A stretch of DNA of 64,000 bases from Amaranthus tricolor. Its lineage: Eukaryota > Streptophyta > Magnoliopsida > Caryophyllales > Amaranthaceae. This document shows, one piece after another, positions 39,633 through 50,292 of the stretch; position 1 is the stretch's first letter, and every line of letters begins with the position of its first letter. A program made the position numbers and the translations under genes. The stretch lies in the NCBI RefSeq assembly GCF_026212465.1, contig NC_080059.1, positions 19,008,401-19,072,400 of the forward strand, given 5' to 3'. The notes beneath the pieces are model-generated. The model was given only the letters and a program-made list of their open reading frames with translations, was not told where the DNA came from and did not search any database.

Positions 39633-41457
39633 CGTTGTTATTGTATACAACACGCTTCTTCATCAGATTAATTACACAGCCCGCCATTTATTTTCACAAA
39701 ACTCGACTACACAACGTTTCTTCTTCTCAAACCCATTTTTTCACGCTGTCTGTCGTCTTCATCGTTCAAAAACCCACAAAATTCCGCCATTGTCTTTCCT
39801 CTACTGTCTGCGTGGTTCTTCCTCTTCCGCCATTATTACGCCATTTTCTTCTTCTTGTTCTACATTTTCTTCTGTCTGTGGTACTTCTTAAACCCACGAA
39901 ATTCAAGGTATCTTTTTTATTTTGATTTTTTAAATTAATTTTAAATTTGTCATACTTTATGAATGTGTATGTTGTTATTGTTTTTAAGTTTTAAATTTTG
40001 ATTTGTCATACATGTTCGTTTATGCAAACATTTAGTTACTTGGAGTTCATTGATGTATGAGATGTTTGTAGTTTTTGATTAGAATTATAGAATTATATAA
40101 TTCACTAAAAATAATATGCAAATGATCTAATCACATTCTATAATTCACATTCATATAAATCAATTTTATTTGTAAAATTCTTTCAACAACGCTTTTTTTT
40201 AAATTATTCCCTTAACTGGCAAAATAATGATACATAATCTATAATCCAAAACCAAAATCAAAATAAGTTACAGGTGAATCTGTTAGACCTCAACGAATTA
40301 CAGTCCTTCTTGGTAAGCCACTAGACCGGATTTTAAGGGTGAATTGGACTTATGCTTGTTTGTACTCTACGTCTAGTTTGTAGTATCATAAATTTTCAAA
40401 TAAGATCACTATTAGGTTAATTTGATGTATATTAAAGTCAATTATAACTTTAAATTTTATTTTGTTTTAAATTTTTAGAAAGATTATTTATAATCAAAGA
40501 GTTTAAGTACCTTCAAATAATTTGTAGCAATTCTAAAGTGACCAATTATAGTTATAAAGTAATCACCTACAAGTTTAAAATGATCACTTTTTATAGTATT
40601 GAAGTCATCATTAACAATCTTAATAAAATAATCATACAATTTTATAATTTTACTACTAAATGACAAATAACAATCTTACAGCCATCAGCTGCATATACAC
40701 CAGGATTATTGGTCCTTCAATAATAAAAGCAATTTGTTTCTAAAAATACATTAATTTAAAAAAATACATAGCTTCCAGAAATTATTTTGCATTAATACAA
40801 TAGTTATAACAACACACATTAAAATACCAATATGGGAAAATAATAAACCTTCCGAAAATATTTTAGTAAGAAAATATTACTATTATTACTGTATTTACAG
40901 GAAAATTCAATAGCTGTAAGAAAATATTGTACATCACAAAAAAATAGCCAAAAACCAATTAATTTCATACAATAAAACAACACAGGATCAAAAAACTTTC
41001 CAATTATACTAAATACAATATTTAATGCAATATATTCAAGCTGATTGCAGTAATAATATTCCAGTCAAATTGAACAACATTCTGCAATCATAGAATTATA
41101 GAATGTGATTAGAGTGTATGTTTTAAATTTATCATAATTTATTTCTAGTTTGTAAATTAGGTTTAATTAGGGTTGTTTATGGTGAAATGAATGAGTTGTT
41201 GATATGAATGTTAATTAGTTGTCCAAGTTTATGAATGTGATTTTATTTTTATTGTTTTTATTGGAATATTATTAATTATGGTTACTATAATAAACATCAT
41301 TTGGATAGTTTAAAAAACATTGTGTTATTATTTAGGTTAATTAGTGTTAAATGAATGATTATTACTTAATTTTGTGGTTATTTAGAGTTCGTTAAGTATA
41401 TATGTTTAAAAGTTGTGTATTAATTTTGTTTTGAATCAATTAATCACACTAATTAGG
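39633..41457 (+). other. CACTA 5' untranslated exon and long leader intron
   Basis: A pyrimidine-rich leader runs to about 39907, where AAG/GTATCT is a plausible donor. The matching acceptor TTAG/G is at 41456, one base before the ATG. A 96-codon frame here (39635-39925) overlaps the putative leader and is low complexity; I do not call it a gene. The intron contains a perfect 20-bp inverted repeat (40127-40146 and 41093-41112), possibly marking an old insertion of about 1 kb. No coding signal is seen in that interval. Confidence 0.6.
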
Positions 41458-42294
41458 ATGACAAACGATCGTTCTTGGATGTATGGAAGCATTGAATCGT
41501 CGGAATTTATTGATGGCGTATTAGAATTTTGTAGTATTGCGGTTGAACATCAAGTTAGGACGGGGGGAGGTGGTTTTTATTGCCCATGTGTCAGTTGTGG
41601 CAATGTATCAAAGGTAGATAGTGTTGATATCCTTAGGGAGCACATACTTCGACGTGGGTTTAGGCCTCAATATCATGTTTGGGTTTGGCATGGTGAGGAG
41701 GGAGTTTACAAAGAGAAAAGTGTTGTTGAGGACGTCAATAATGTGGCCGATGTCAATGAGGATGTAGTAGATCATGTTGATGGGTATGAGACAGATGAAG
41801 AGAATGTCGATGAAGATGTGGATCGTGTTGATGAGATGATGGAAGGATTCGAGGATGAGTTAGAAAAACGTCCTCGTGTTTTTGACTTGTTGACAGAGGC
41901 TTCTCAAAAGCCTTTGTACCCTTGATGTACAAAGTTCACCAAACTAACAGCAGTGTTGACAATTTTCAACATTAAGTCAAAGTTCAATTGGAGTGACGCT
42001 AGTTTCACAATGTTATTAGAAGCGTTAGGTGAGATGCTTCCTGAGGGAAATGAACTTCCAAAGTCGACATATTATGCCAAAAAGCTCATGTGTCCTTTCA
42101 GCTTAGAGTACCAGAAGATTCATGCGTGTCCGAATGATTGTGTGTTGTATCGGAATGAAAACGAGAACTTAGAAGAGTGTCCTAGGTGTGGGTTTGGAAA
42201 ACAAGTGGGTCTATGTATCCGCAAGCTTTCCATATTGCATGCATGGAACGAGGTTCCAGAGGGTTTGAAGAACTCTCTATGGCATGATATTGTG
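41458..42294 (+). pseudogene. CACTA transposase N-terminus with truncated tnp2 domain
   Basis: I start at the ATG at 41458 because RSWMYG begins the transposase-associated domain of plant CACTA/Mutator-like proteins. That domain continues with FYCPCVSCGN and HILRRGFRPQYHVWVWHGE. An acidic linker follows. A TGA at 41923-41925 then interrupts the frame right after KPLYP, where a Gly codon is usual in this family. The same frame resumes with CTKFTKLTAV, a tnp2 start (SFTMLLEALGEMLPEG, YQKIHACPNDCVLYR, CPRCG). Directly after CPRCG the sequence jumps to HAWNEVPEGLKNSLWHDIV, which belongs to the later Transposase_24-like region. The large DDE-containing core of tnp2 is therefore deleted, and this gene cannot supply transposase. 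A donor GTAAGC follows at 42295. Confidence 0.88.
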
Positions 42295-42379
42295 GTAAGC
42301 AACTTTACTATTTTTACTCATTTATTTTCATTTTAAAATTAATTTGATTGATAGTAATAAATATAAATTTTTTTTGTAG

Positions 42380-43195
42380 TCCCTTTTCCACATCGAGAGC
42401 GATGAGGACAAGAAGAATGTGTTTCTTTCAGCTGTTGCTGAAAGATTCAGAGATTTCAAATCCAAGCTAGTAACTGGCTGGATTACGAAGAGCCGTGCCC
42501 GTACGACCAAAAAGGTCAAAACGAGAAACGAAGGTGGAGAGCAAGCACCTTTGAAGATGCCCTACGAAATATGGGGTCACATCGAAGAGGGATTGGGAGG
42601 CCTTTGTTGCTTAAAGAACAACTCCCATAGAAGTTGTAAGTATTTCATATTATATTATAGTTTACCAATTTGAATTTACTTCTTTTGATTCAATCATTAA
42701 ACTAATACATGACATTCGATTTCTAATGATTAATTAGGAAAAGCGTGGTAAAGCTTCTGATTCTGCAAGCAAAAGGAAGTTTTACCATCGCTTAGGCCAG
42801 AAAACGTACGATGAGGTCCGAAAAGAGTGGGTGGATGCAGGTTTATACCCCAATCAAAGTTCATCCACGCCCTCATCTACGACTACCTCCGCATCCGTGA
42901 ATACTCTTGCTGGAGATCGGGTGCGTGATTGGTATTGCGGGCTTCATTCCCGAGATGCAAGTGGTAAATTTACCATTAATGATCCGGGAACGAAGAAGGT
43001 TGCTGATGCTGTGGTGAGTTTTGAAATTATTAAGTATATTCTTCATTTGTTTTGTATTCTTTGACTTTGATGTACTTATACTAATTGCTATATATGTCAC
43101 TTTTTATTTGAACAGATGGGCTGGAAAGAAAAAGAAGCTACGGGGGAGTTCACCCCAATAGGCAATGTTGACGCATTGCATATGGTCTTAGGGAA
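42380..43195 (+). pseudogene. Transposase_24-like region of CACTA gene, part 1
   Basis: Three putative exons. 42380-42635 encodes FHIESDEDKKNVFLSAVAER and KMPYEIWGHIEEG. 42738-43013 encodes KRGKASDSASKRKFYHRLGQ and VRDWYCGLHSRDASGKF. 43116-43195 encodes MGWKEKEATGEFTPIGNVDA and ends in LHMVLG. These are hallmarks of the plant transposase (Ptta/En/Spm) C-terminal family. Introns 42295-42379 and 43014-43115 have good GT-AG ends in phase. The 42636-42737 intron does not join the two frames cleanly, suggesting a small indel or another splice site. The third exon is cut at 43195 by an LTR retroelement and resumes at 47500. Confidence 0.85.
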
Positions 43196-44120
43196 TGATG
43201 CAAATGCATCAAGTGTTAGATTGCTGACCAAGGATGTTTCCAAGGATTGTGGGAACAAGAAAGTCAAGGCAGCACCAGGGAACAGCATCACGCACAGGAA
43301 GATGGGAACAGACAGAAGAGCCCAGGCTACTGGGAACAGATAGCAGAACCCAAGCTAATGGGAACAGTTCAGCAGAATCTAAACTGCAGAGCAAACTAGC
43401 GACCAGGCCACCTTGCACGACACGTGGAGGCCAAACCTATGCATCCATGACCTGGGCTAAAGTGGAAATGGAATCTTGGTACTTGGAGCTAGCCATCAAG
43501 GGTCTAAGACCATGCTAAAGATCCACGTGGAGTCCTAGAAGATGAGCTGAAGGAAGGCTGCTCGAAGGATTTGCAGATCAGAATTTGTCTAAGTGTTTTG
43601 TTTCTGTTTTAAGTACCCATGTATTAGCACGTGCGTTTTAATTAGGCTCGTGACTTTATAGCTGTTATGATTAGTTGAGGACTCTATATAAGGAGGGCCT
43701 CCCCTATGTAATAGATGTTGAACATTGTTGTGATAAATCAAAGTAATTGAGGTATATTTCAGAAAAAGGAATTTTTCTGTTTTTTAGAAGTTTATTTGCA
43801 AACTTCATCAGAGTTGTGAGACAACTTTGGCCGGAGAGATTGAAGAGTTACATAGCAACTCGTATTCTCAAGGTAGCAATACAATCAAGGCTCTAAACGT
43901 CCTTGCATTGTACATATCATAGAGTAGTCATACAAGGCAGACAAAGTGCCTCAGTCATCAACATCGGAAAATCAAGAAAGTGATTTCTTGGTTCGTTTTG
44001 AGTGACTGTGTGTTTGTTTGTGAAGTATTTTGGGCTTCCGTGTGTGTAATTGATTAAGGTTGTTAAACAACGAGAATCATTGCATAACAAAGGCCACAAT
44101 CGGCCCTTCGTTTTGCATCA
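43196..44120 (+). repeat. 5' LTR of non-autonomous element
   Basis: 925 bp. It begins with the palindrome TGATGC-AAAT-GCATCA, so its first 16 bases can fold back. Four GGGAACAG octamers lie within 43278-43367. A TATATAA box is at 43685-43691. A 94-codon frame at 43234-43518 is repeated in the other LTR and is not considered a gene. Confidence 0.95.
43685..43691 (+). promoter_or_regulatory. Putative TATA box of non-autonomous LTR
   Basis: TATATAA followed by GGAGGGCC, about 435 bp before the LTR end. It is the only strong TATA match in the right part of the LTR. Confidence 0.6.
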
Positions 44121-44123
44121 ACT

Positions 44124-44135
44124 TGGTATCAGAGC
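44124..44135 (+). promoter_or_regulatory. Primer binding site, non-autonomous element
   Basis: TGGTATCAGAGC, three bases inside the 5' LTR. This is the same Met-tRNA site used by both copia elements in the window. Confidence 0.95.
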
Positions 44136-45063
44136 CATTTTGCGAAAGGGACAAGGTACGCACAGAAGGAATGTTTTTCAGTTCTGTCAGTTTTTGGGGT
44201 TTGAAACGTGATTGATTTGGAGGACCGTTTGATGTTATTTTTCAAAACTGTTTTTTCACAATATTCTTCATTGAGTTGGTGAATTTTTGGCGTCGGAATT
44301 ATTGGATTTGATGGAGTATTGAAGGAGATATGCATGATTCTTTACAGACTGTACACCATTGATCAGTTCTGTACATGTGTGGTAAGTTGTCTTCGAAAAC
44401 CTATCAAGATTCTTTCCTTTGGCCTTCATTTTCCATCACATTATCAATTAACATCCTATATTCATCAAACCACATCGTGTGTGCATTTTTTCTTACGTTT
44501 CATAGGCTTCTTGATTGACCCATTTCAGTGTTGTTTTGAGAAAGTACAGGGGGGGGTTCATTTTTTTGTGTCTTCTGTATTTTCTTCATTTCTCTTTCAT
44601 TTTTGAGTCTTTTTCATTTTTTCTTTTTTTTACGTTGATTCATTTTGAGTCTAGTTTTTAGTAAGCCTTGTTGTGTAGTCAGTGGGGTTGTGGAAAAAAA
44701 GATGCGCAAGTGTTTTTGACCAAAGATCACAAAAAAAAAAATTCAGACTGTATGTGTGTAGTAAAATTTGATTTGTGATTAAACCGCACAATATTTTTGA
44801 GTGATTTCAATTTGGGGTGTTTGTAGACATCTTGAGTTGTATTGTCACCAATTTTCATCAGTATTGGAGTTGATTTGGTCGGGTTCACAGTAGCAAAAGT
44901 AGAGCACACAGATTCTGAAATTGTGCTTGGCATTCTGTTTTGTTTCTGTTGCATTCTGTTGTGCACACAGAAAATTCCAAAACCTCGTGTCTTTTTCTTT
45001 CTTTCTTTTCACTCTTATCCTTACATTCACACTTCATTTTGAGAGATTCTCGAGTCTTAGAAT
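44136..45063 (+). other. Long leader of the non-autonomous element
   Basis: About 930 bp without a credible ORF; T-rich, with several short purine runs. Leaders of this kind may carry packaging or dimerisation signals, but I see no specific motif. Confidence 0.55.
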
Positions 45064-46290
45064 ATGAAGTCACCAAACATGCACATGAGCACGGCTGAAA
45101 GATTGGACAGACTTGAAGATCAATTTTATGACATTAATAAAGCTGTTCAAAAAAAGTTGAAGATTGAGGAGGAAAACATTAGAAGGATGATATTAGTTTC
45201 TTCTAAACTAATTGATTTGGAGCCTATAATGTATTATACGAAACAGTTGGGCCATAATTTGGTTGCAAGCCAGAAATACAGAAGTGATATAATCCATTAT
45301 GAAATGAAGAAAAAATTTCAACGAAGATTACAAAGAAAACATGGTGACTCCAAATTAGTGGTTGTTCATGAGTATAATCCTTATGCTAATCCGCCTAGGA
45401 TTAAATTTGAGATCATTCCCAAGCATGTTGAAGAACAAACATCATTGGCTCCTTCTCATGATGATATTTCAGAATCAAATAACGAAGTAGTTGATGAAGC
45501 ATCTTGTGAAGAGATGATTGACGAGTCTAAAGGTAATGATATTGCTTCTAAACAAGAGGAACTTGACTTGTATGCAAATGTGGTTCCCACTTATGATGAA
45601 TATCCAGAATCGGATTGTGAAGAGTTTGTTGAAGCTCTTGAAGAAGTGGTTAAAACACCTTTTGTAGAGGTTGTTGATGATCTTGAAAGCATGGTTGAAA
45701 CACCTTATATTGAAAGTATTGGAGATCTTGAAGAGGTTGTTGAAGCACCTTGTGAAGAGATGATTGCTGAGTTTAAAGTAGATGTTGAAGCACCTTGTGA
45801 GGAGATTGTTGAGACTTGTGAAGAAGTGGTTGAAATACCTTGTATGGACAGCCGTGAAGACCTTGAGGAGATTTTTGAGACAGTTGGCATGAAGAATGTT
45901 GGCTCTATAATGGAGTGTGTTGAAATAATGGATTCTCATCCAAGATTGGTGGTTGGCTTACAAGGAGAGCAAACTAGGAAGCATGAGTTTGCAAAGGTGT
46001 ATTTTGTTGAGTATGTGCATGATAGTACGTTTGTGGAGTTTAACCCTACAAAAATTCGAGGTCGAATTTTTTCTAAGAAGGGGAGAATGATACAAGTTCA
46101 TGGTGTTATGGGCAATACAAGCAAGCTAATCTTCTTGGTAAGCTTGTTTAACATATGGGTATGGTTAATTATGCAAGTGAGAACAAGGGCATTCATGCTT
46201 ACATGTGTAATTACACGGAACAGTCCAGCAAATGGGAACAGAACAGTGTGTGTGTGTACAGTCCAGCAGGTCCATCAGCATACGTGTTGA
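45064..46290 (+). CDS. Unrecognised acidic 408-aa ORF in non-autonomous retroelement
   Basis: I do not recognise a family. The start at 45064 is the first ATG of the frame. Residues ~10-100 are charged and helix-prone (ERLDRLEDQF, KKLKIEEENIRRM), suggesting a coiled coil, and end in a basic patch (KKKFQRRLQRKHG). Residues ~125-290 are very acidic, with degenerate repeats of the form E-E-V-V-E-[ATI]-P-[CYF] (for example EVVEAPCEEM, DVEAPCEEIV, EVVEIPCMDS). The segment from about 295 to 345 is a more ordinary mixed sequence (HEFAKVYFVEYVHDSTFVEF). The last ~60 residues, after a GTAAGC at about 46137, look unlike the rest and may be intron or UTR read-through. The uninterrupted frame in a young element hints it may be expressed. 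It could be an accessory protein, a captured host fragment or a very diverged gag; none can be shown here. Confidence 0.6.
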   Translation: MKSPNMHMSTAERLDRLEDQFYDINKAVQKKLKIEEENIRRMILVSSKLIDLEPIMYYTKQLGHNLVASQKYRSDIIHYEMKKKFQRRLQRKHGDSKLVVVHEYNPYANPPRIKFEIIPKHVEEQTSLAPSHDDISESNNEVVDEASCEEMIDESKGNDIASKQEELDLYANVVPTYDEYPESDCEEFVEALEEVVKTPFVEVVDDLESMVETPYIESIGDLEEVVEAPCEEMIAEFKVDVEAPCEEIVETCEEVVEIPCMDSREDLEEIFETVGMKNVGSIMECVEIMDSHPRLVVGLQGEQTRKHEFAKVYFVEYVHDSTFVEFNPTKIRGRIFSKKGRMIQVHGVMGNTSKLIFLVSLFNIWVWLIMQVRTRAFMLTCVITRNSPANGNRTVCVCTVQQVHQHTC

Positions 46291-46556
46291 TCAGTGGGCA
46301 TTTGCGCTGTACAAATGAATATTTGTAATACTTATGTAGTAACAGCAGTAGTGTAGTTGTGTAAAGTAGTGTAGTTGTGTAGTAGGTTCTTTTATGCAAT
46401 AGAATCATGTAATAGAACAGCAATAAAACAACATGTTGAAGGATGTGCAACGAGTTCTTTAAGACAGCAGTAGTAAGTGCATCGGGTGCAGCATAGTGTG
46501 TTCCTCTTGAAGCGAGCATATATGGGAAGTCAAGAATTTAGGACAATTCTTTTTCC
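46291..46556 (+). other. Region between the acidic ORF and PPT
   Basis: About 270 bp with short GTAGTTGTGTAGTA-like reiterations near 46335-46385. No gene. Confidence 0.5.
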
Positions 46557-46568
46557 AAGAGGGAGGAG
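46557..46568 (+). promoter_or_regulatory. Polypurine tract of non-autonomous element
   Basis: AAGAGGGAGGAG, one base before the 3' LTR. Confidence 0.8.
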
Positions 46569-46569
46569 T

Positions 46570-47494
46570 TGATGCAAATGCATCAAGTGTTAGATTGCTG
46601 ACCAAGGATGTTTCCAAGGATTGTGGGAACAAGAAAGTCAAGGCAGCACCAGGGAACAGCATCACGCACAGGAAGATGGGAACAGACAGAAGAGCCCAGG
46701 CTACTGGGAACAGACAGCAGAACCCAAGCTAATGGGAACAGTTCAGCAGAATCTAAACTGCAGAGCAAACTAGCGACCAGGCCACCTTGCACGACACGTG
46801 GAGGCCAAACCTATGCATCCATGACCTGGGCTAAAGTGGAAATGGAATCTTGGTACTTGGAGCTAGCCATCAAGGGTCTAAGACCATGCTAAAGATCCAC
46901 GTGGAGTCCTAGAAGATGAGCTGAAGGAAGGCTGCTCGAAGGATTTGCAGATCAGAATTTGTCTAAGTGTTTTGTTTCTGTTTTAAGTACCCATGTATTA
47001 GCACGTGCGTTTTAATTAGGCTCGTGACTTTATAGCTGTTATGATTAGTTGAGGACTCTATATAAGGAGGGCCTCCCCTATGTAATAGATGTTGAACATT
47101 GTTGTGATAAATCAAAGTAATTGAGGTATATTTCAGAAAAAGGAATTTTTCTGTTTTTTAGAAGTTTATTTGCAAACTTCATCAGAGTTGTGAGACAACT
47201 TTGGCCGGAGAGATTGAAGAGTTACATAGCAACTCGTATTCTCAAGGTAGCAATACAATCAAGGCTCTAAACGTCCTTGCATTGTACATATCATAGAGTA
47301 GTCATACAAGGCAGACAAAGTGCCTCAGTCATCAACATCGGAAAATCAAGAAAGTGATTTCTTGGTTCGTTTTGAGTGACTGTGTGTTTGTTTGTGAAGT
47401 ATTTTGGGCTTCCGTGTGTGTAATTGATTAAGGTTGTTAAACAACGAGAATCATTGCATAACAAAGGCCACAATCGGCCCTTCGTTTTGCATCA
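46570..47494 (+). repeat. 3' LTR of non-autonomous element
   Basis: 925 bp, identical to 43196-44120 except for one base noticed by eye (C opposite T at 43338). It is followed by the GGGAA target duplicate. Confidence 0.95.
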
Positions 47495-47499
47495 GGGAA

Positions 47500-47801
47500 A
47501 GACCACAGTGGGCGGGTAGTCGGAAAAGGAGGCGTCCGCGTGGGGTTACAGAAGGCATTCGGCAAAGAGTGTGTTGCTACTCAATCCCGAACGGCACTGC
47601 GGGAAGAAGCAGCAACCCTCCGAGCGGAGATTATGAAGGACGTTCTCGCCAAGCTGGCCGCCTGTCGAGGATCAGGAAAGTCAACATGGGGATCCTAACG
47701 CTTTGGTCGAGCCAACACCCGAGCCCATTACCCCCGTAGCACCCCAGCTCATTACCCCCGTTGCTCAAAATCCGGAGCCAACTCCGGAGCCAGTGCTACA
47801 G
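47500..47801 (+). pseudogene. Transposase_24-like region of CACTA gene, part 2
   Basis: Continuation of the exon interrupted at 43195. Across the single-copy target site the frame runs into KDHSGRVVGKGGVRVG, the family's characteristic KEHSGRVRG-like motif. It continues with a charged helix (REEAATLRAEIMKDVLAKL) typical of the end of this domain. Around 47690-47697 the frame shifts by one: the reading in use meets TAA, while the neighbouring frame continues as a Pro/Glu-rich linker with repeats of PTPEPITPVAP type up to a donor at 47802. Confidence 0.85.
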
Positions 47802-47902
47802 GTACATAGTTTTTAAATATATAAGCACTTATTAATTTAAATTGCAACACGTAATTAATATTTTATTATGATGCTTATTATACTAAACAACACAATTTTC
47901 AG

Positions 47903-49210
47903 GAGGCGAATCCTTGTTCTCTTTTGCTGCCTCAGTTAGGTGTTGCTAGTAATAGCGACTTAACTGAGGTTGCATATGGTGTGGCCCAGCCAAATAAAGA
48001 GGGCCAAACAGTGCATTCAATGCCTGTTACAAGTGGCCACATCAGTGTGGCCGTGGAGACTATTGTAAAGGGGTTTGAAGATTTCTCACTCCCAATTCCA
48101 ATGCCAGCATGGAGCCTTGAGAAAATATCAGACGCCCTAGGTAGTTTCGTCACATGGCCATATGCTTGGGTCCGATTCACTAACATGGTAAGAATCATTT
48201 ATACCTTATTTATTTTTATTTTTTTAATTGATGCTCACACTAATTTAATTGTATAAATTGAAATAGCAAAAGAGTCCAAAGGGATCTTGGAGAGAGGTCG
48301 GTTCCTCAGCAAAGGTGTCGACTGGGTCAAAGTCGATGCCAAGCACTTCAATTTTGAGTGATGAGGAGCTAAAATATCTCTCTCAAGATTGCAAATGGCT
48401 GCATTATTGTGCATCTCGCATAAGTGAGGAGGACCCTATCATTTTGAACCTGCTGAAGGAGCAAAACTGCTTTTTAAAGAGCCCGTTTGTAATTATTGGT
48501 CCTAGTGCCATCGGGCAATTTTTGAGAGGAAAGATGCTGAATGTAGCTCTTTGCCATGTCTACATGAGGTGATGTTCATTATCTTACAAGTTAGGCATTG
48601 TTGTTTAATTGTTTTAATAACCGAATTACTAACAAAATTTTCTTATTTGTGAGTTTAGTGCGGCTTACGAGGAGCTAAATTCTTGCGAACCTCCAATAAA
48701 AATTGGATGGTTTTGTCCGGAGTCGATTTCGGGTAGTAAATGTAGAAATGATCCAGATGACGTCAGAGCATACATTGAGACTGCTTTGACTAATTCTCTT
48801 GCATCTAAACACACAATCATTCTGGCTCCATATGTGGAAGAGTAAGTTTTATTTTTGAAATTGAACTTATCTTTTAATTTTTAAAGTCACCTAATCTCTA
48901 ATTTGTTGATTTTAAATTTTTGTTTGTAGTTTGCATTGGATACTTTTGGTCATATGTCCTTTAACAAACACTGTGCACGTCTTCGACTCATTACAAAAAC
49001 CTCAAAGCCCACCTCGCAACACAAAATTCAAAGCATTGTTGAATGCGTACGTAATATTAATTATTTTACCAATTTGATTTAATTAAGTGTTATATATATA
49101 TATATATAAATAGTATTACTTTTCCCATGCGTTTCAGCGCAATGAAAAGAGTGCGTGGACAAATAGGATCTACATCCAGAGCCACATTTCCAAAATGAAC
49201 AGCAATAAAG
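47903..49210 (+). pseudogene. CACTA gene 3' exons: C48 (ULP1-like) protease, His-Asp half
   Basis: Putative exons are 47903-48187, 48267-48568, 48659-48841, 48930-49046 and 49138-49210, all with GT-AG introns and matching phases. The protein has a linker (VAYGVAQPN-like), then ILSDEELKYLSQDCKWLHYC and FVIIGPSAIGQFLRG. The protease half follows, with the His in LHWILLV (codon 48934-48936) and the Asp in VHVFDSL (48985-48987), followed by FKALLNA. This is the C48 layout common in plant CACTA and MULE proteins. A TGA at 49196-49198 falls where Trp is usual, so the frame is closed before the catalytic Cys exon. A short TA microsatellite (49091-49108) lies in the last small intron. Confidence 0.85.
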
Positions 49211-49958
49211 GTACACAAATTCGATTTTATGCGTTTTTACGCGTTTTTGTTAATTTCGCGCGTAAAGTAGGTCAAACTTGGTTTGTTATGCACGAAACTT
49301 GGCACACAACACTATTTGGCATATATTATTGTTTTGAAATGGTTAGAATTGAAAATAATAGTCATATGCTAGAAATTAGAAGTTAAGTTGCGATTTTAAG
49401 GGTTTTTAAGCGTTTTTGTCAATTTCGCGCGTAAAGTAGGTCAAATTTGGTTTGTTATGCACGAAACTTGGCACACAACACTATTTGGCGTATATTATTG
49501 TGTTGAAAAGGTTAGAATTGAAAATAATAGTCATATGCTAGAAATTAGGTGTTAAGTTGCGATTTTAAGGGTTTTTAAGCGTTTTTGTCAATTTCGCGCG
49601 TAAAGTAGCTCAAACTTGGTTTGTTTTGCACGAAACTTGGCGCACAACACTATTTGGCATATATTATTGTGTTGAAATGGTTAGAATTTAAAATAATAGT
49701 CATATGCTAGAAATTAGGTGTTAAGTTGCGATTTTAAGGGTTTTTAAGCGTTTTTGTCAATTTCGCGCGTAAAGTAGGTCAAATATGGTTTGTTATGTAT
49801 GAAACCTGGCATACAACACTATTGGCATATATTATTGTGTTTAAATGGTTAGAATTGAAAATAATAGTCATATGCTAGAAATTAGAAGTTAAGTTGCGAT
49901 TTTAAGGTTTTTAAGCGTTTTTGTCAATTTCGCGCGTAAAGTAGCTCAAACCTTGTTT
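49211..49958 (-). repeat. Intronic satellite array, left part (inverted)
   Basis: About 4.4 monomers of the same family as the outer array, in opposite orientation: the plus strand reads TTTCGCGCGTAAAGTAGGTC, TTGGTTTGTTATGCACGAAA, GGCATATATTATTGTGTTGA, AATAATAGTCATATGCTAG and AAGTTGCGATTTTAAGGG. Internal units carry a subfamily signature (TTAAGGGTTTTTAAGCG, GTCAATTTCGCGCG, TAGGTGTTAAG) rare in the outer array. The first partial unit, touching the donor, instead has TTTTATGCGTTTTTACGCG. Confidence 0.93.
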
Positions 49959-50292
49959 TGATGCGAAACCGGGGTTGATTAAGGCCTTGGTTATGCAACG
50001 ATTAATGTTGTGCGTAAGCTTTGATTAATGACACAGAAAAAAACTACAAATGATCATGAAAAGAACACGAAACAACCACAAACACTTAAACAATTCTGAT
50101 CTAGTAAACTGTCGAGCAGCCCTCCTTCAGCTTAGCTTCTAGGAGTCCATGGAGATTGCTAGAATGGTTTTACGACCTTGATAGCTAGATCCAAGTACCA
50201 AGATTCCATTTCCACTTTAGCCTAGGTCCTGGATGCATAGGTTTGGTCTCCACGTGTCGTGCAAGGTGGTCTGGTCACTAGTTTGCTGCTGT
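49959..50292 (-). repeat. Truncated antisense LTR fragment
   Basis: It starts at TGATGCGAAACC and matches, on the minus strand, the LTR of the non-autonomous element: the end near GGCCTTGGTTATGCAACGATT and the segment AAGTACCAAGATTCCATTTC through CCACGTGTCGTGCAAGGTGG. About 400 bp of LTR middle and the outer end are missing. It is clearly more diverged than the two young LTRs, so it is an older family member. No target duplication is visible, and part of a satellite monomer is lost at the junction. Confidence 0.8.

Larger units (their letters stand above)
43196..47494 (+). mobile_element. Non-autonomous LTR retroelement with an unrecognised ORF
   Basis: 4299 bp, with two 925-bp LTRs bounded by TGATGCAAA...TTTGCATCA and a 5-bp target duplication GGGAA (43191-43195 and 47495-47499). 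It has a Met-tRNA primer site and a polypurine tract but no gag, protease, integrase or reverse transcriptase. One 408-codon ORF fills part of the 2449-bp interior. By eye the LTRs differ at a single base (43338 T versus C), so this is a very young insertion. It landed in a CACTA exon. Orientation follows the PBS and PPT. Confidence 0.93.

Noticed and set aside
43234..43518. 94-codon frame in the non-autonomous LTR, also at 46608-46892
   Set aside because: LTR sequence with GGGAACAG repeats that happens to be open; present twice because the LTR is duplicated.
45475..45939. 154-codon minus-strand frame with repeated RCFNH-like words
   Set aside because: Shadow of the repeated acidic codons in the plus-strand ORF at 45064-46290.
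47434..47739. 101-codon frame spanning the end of the 3' LTR and the CACTA exon
   Set aside because: It crosses the insertion boundary and uses a different frame from the transposase region, so it is a chance chimera.
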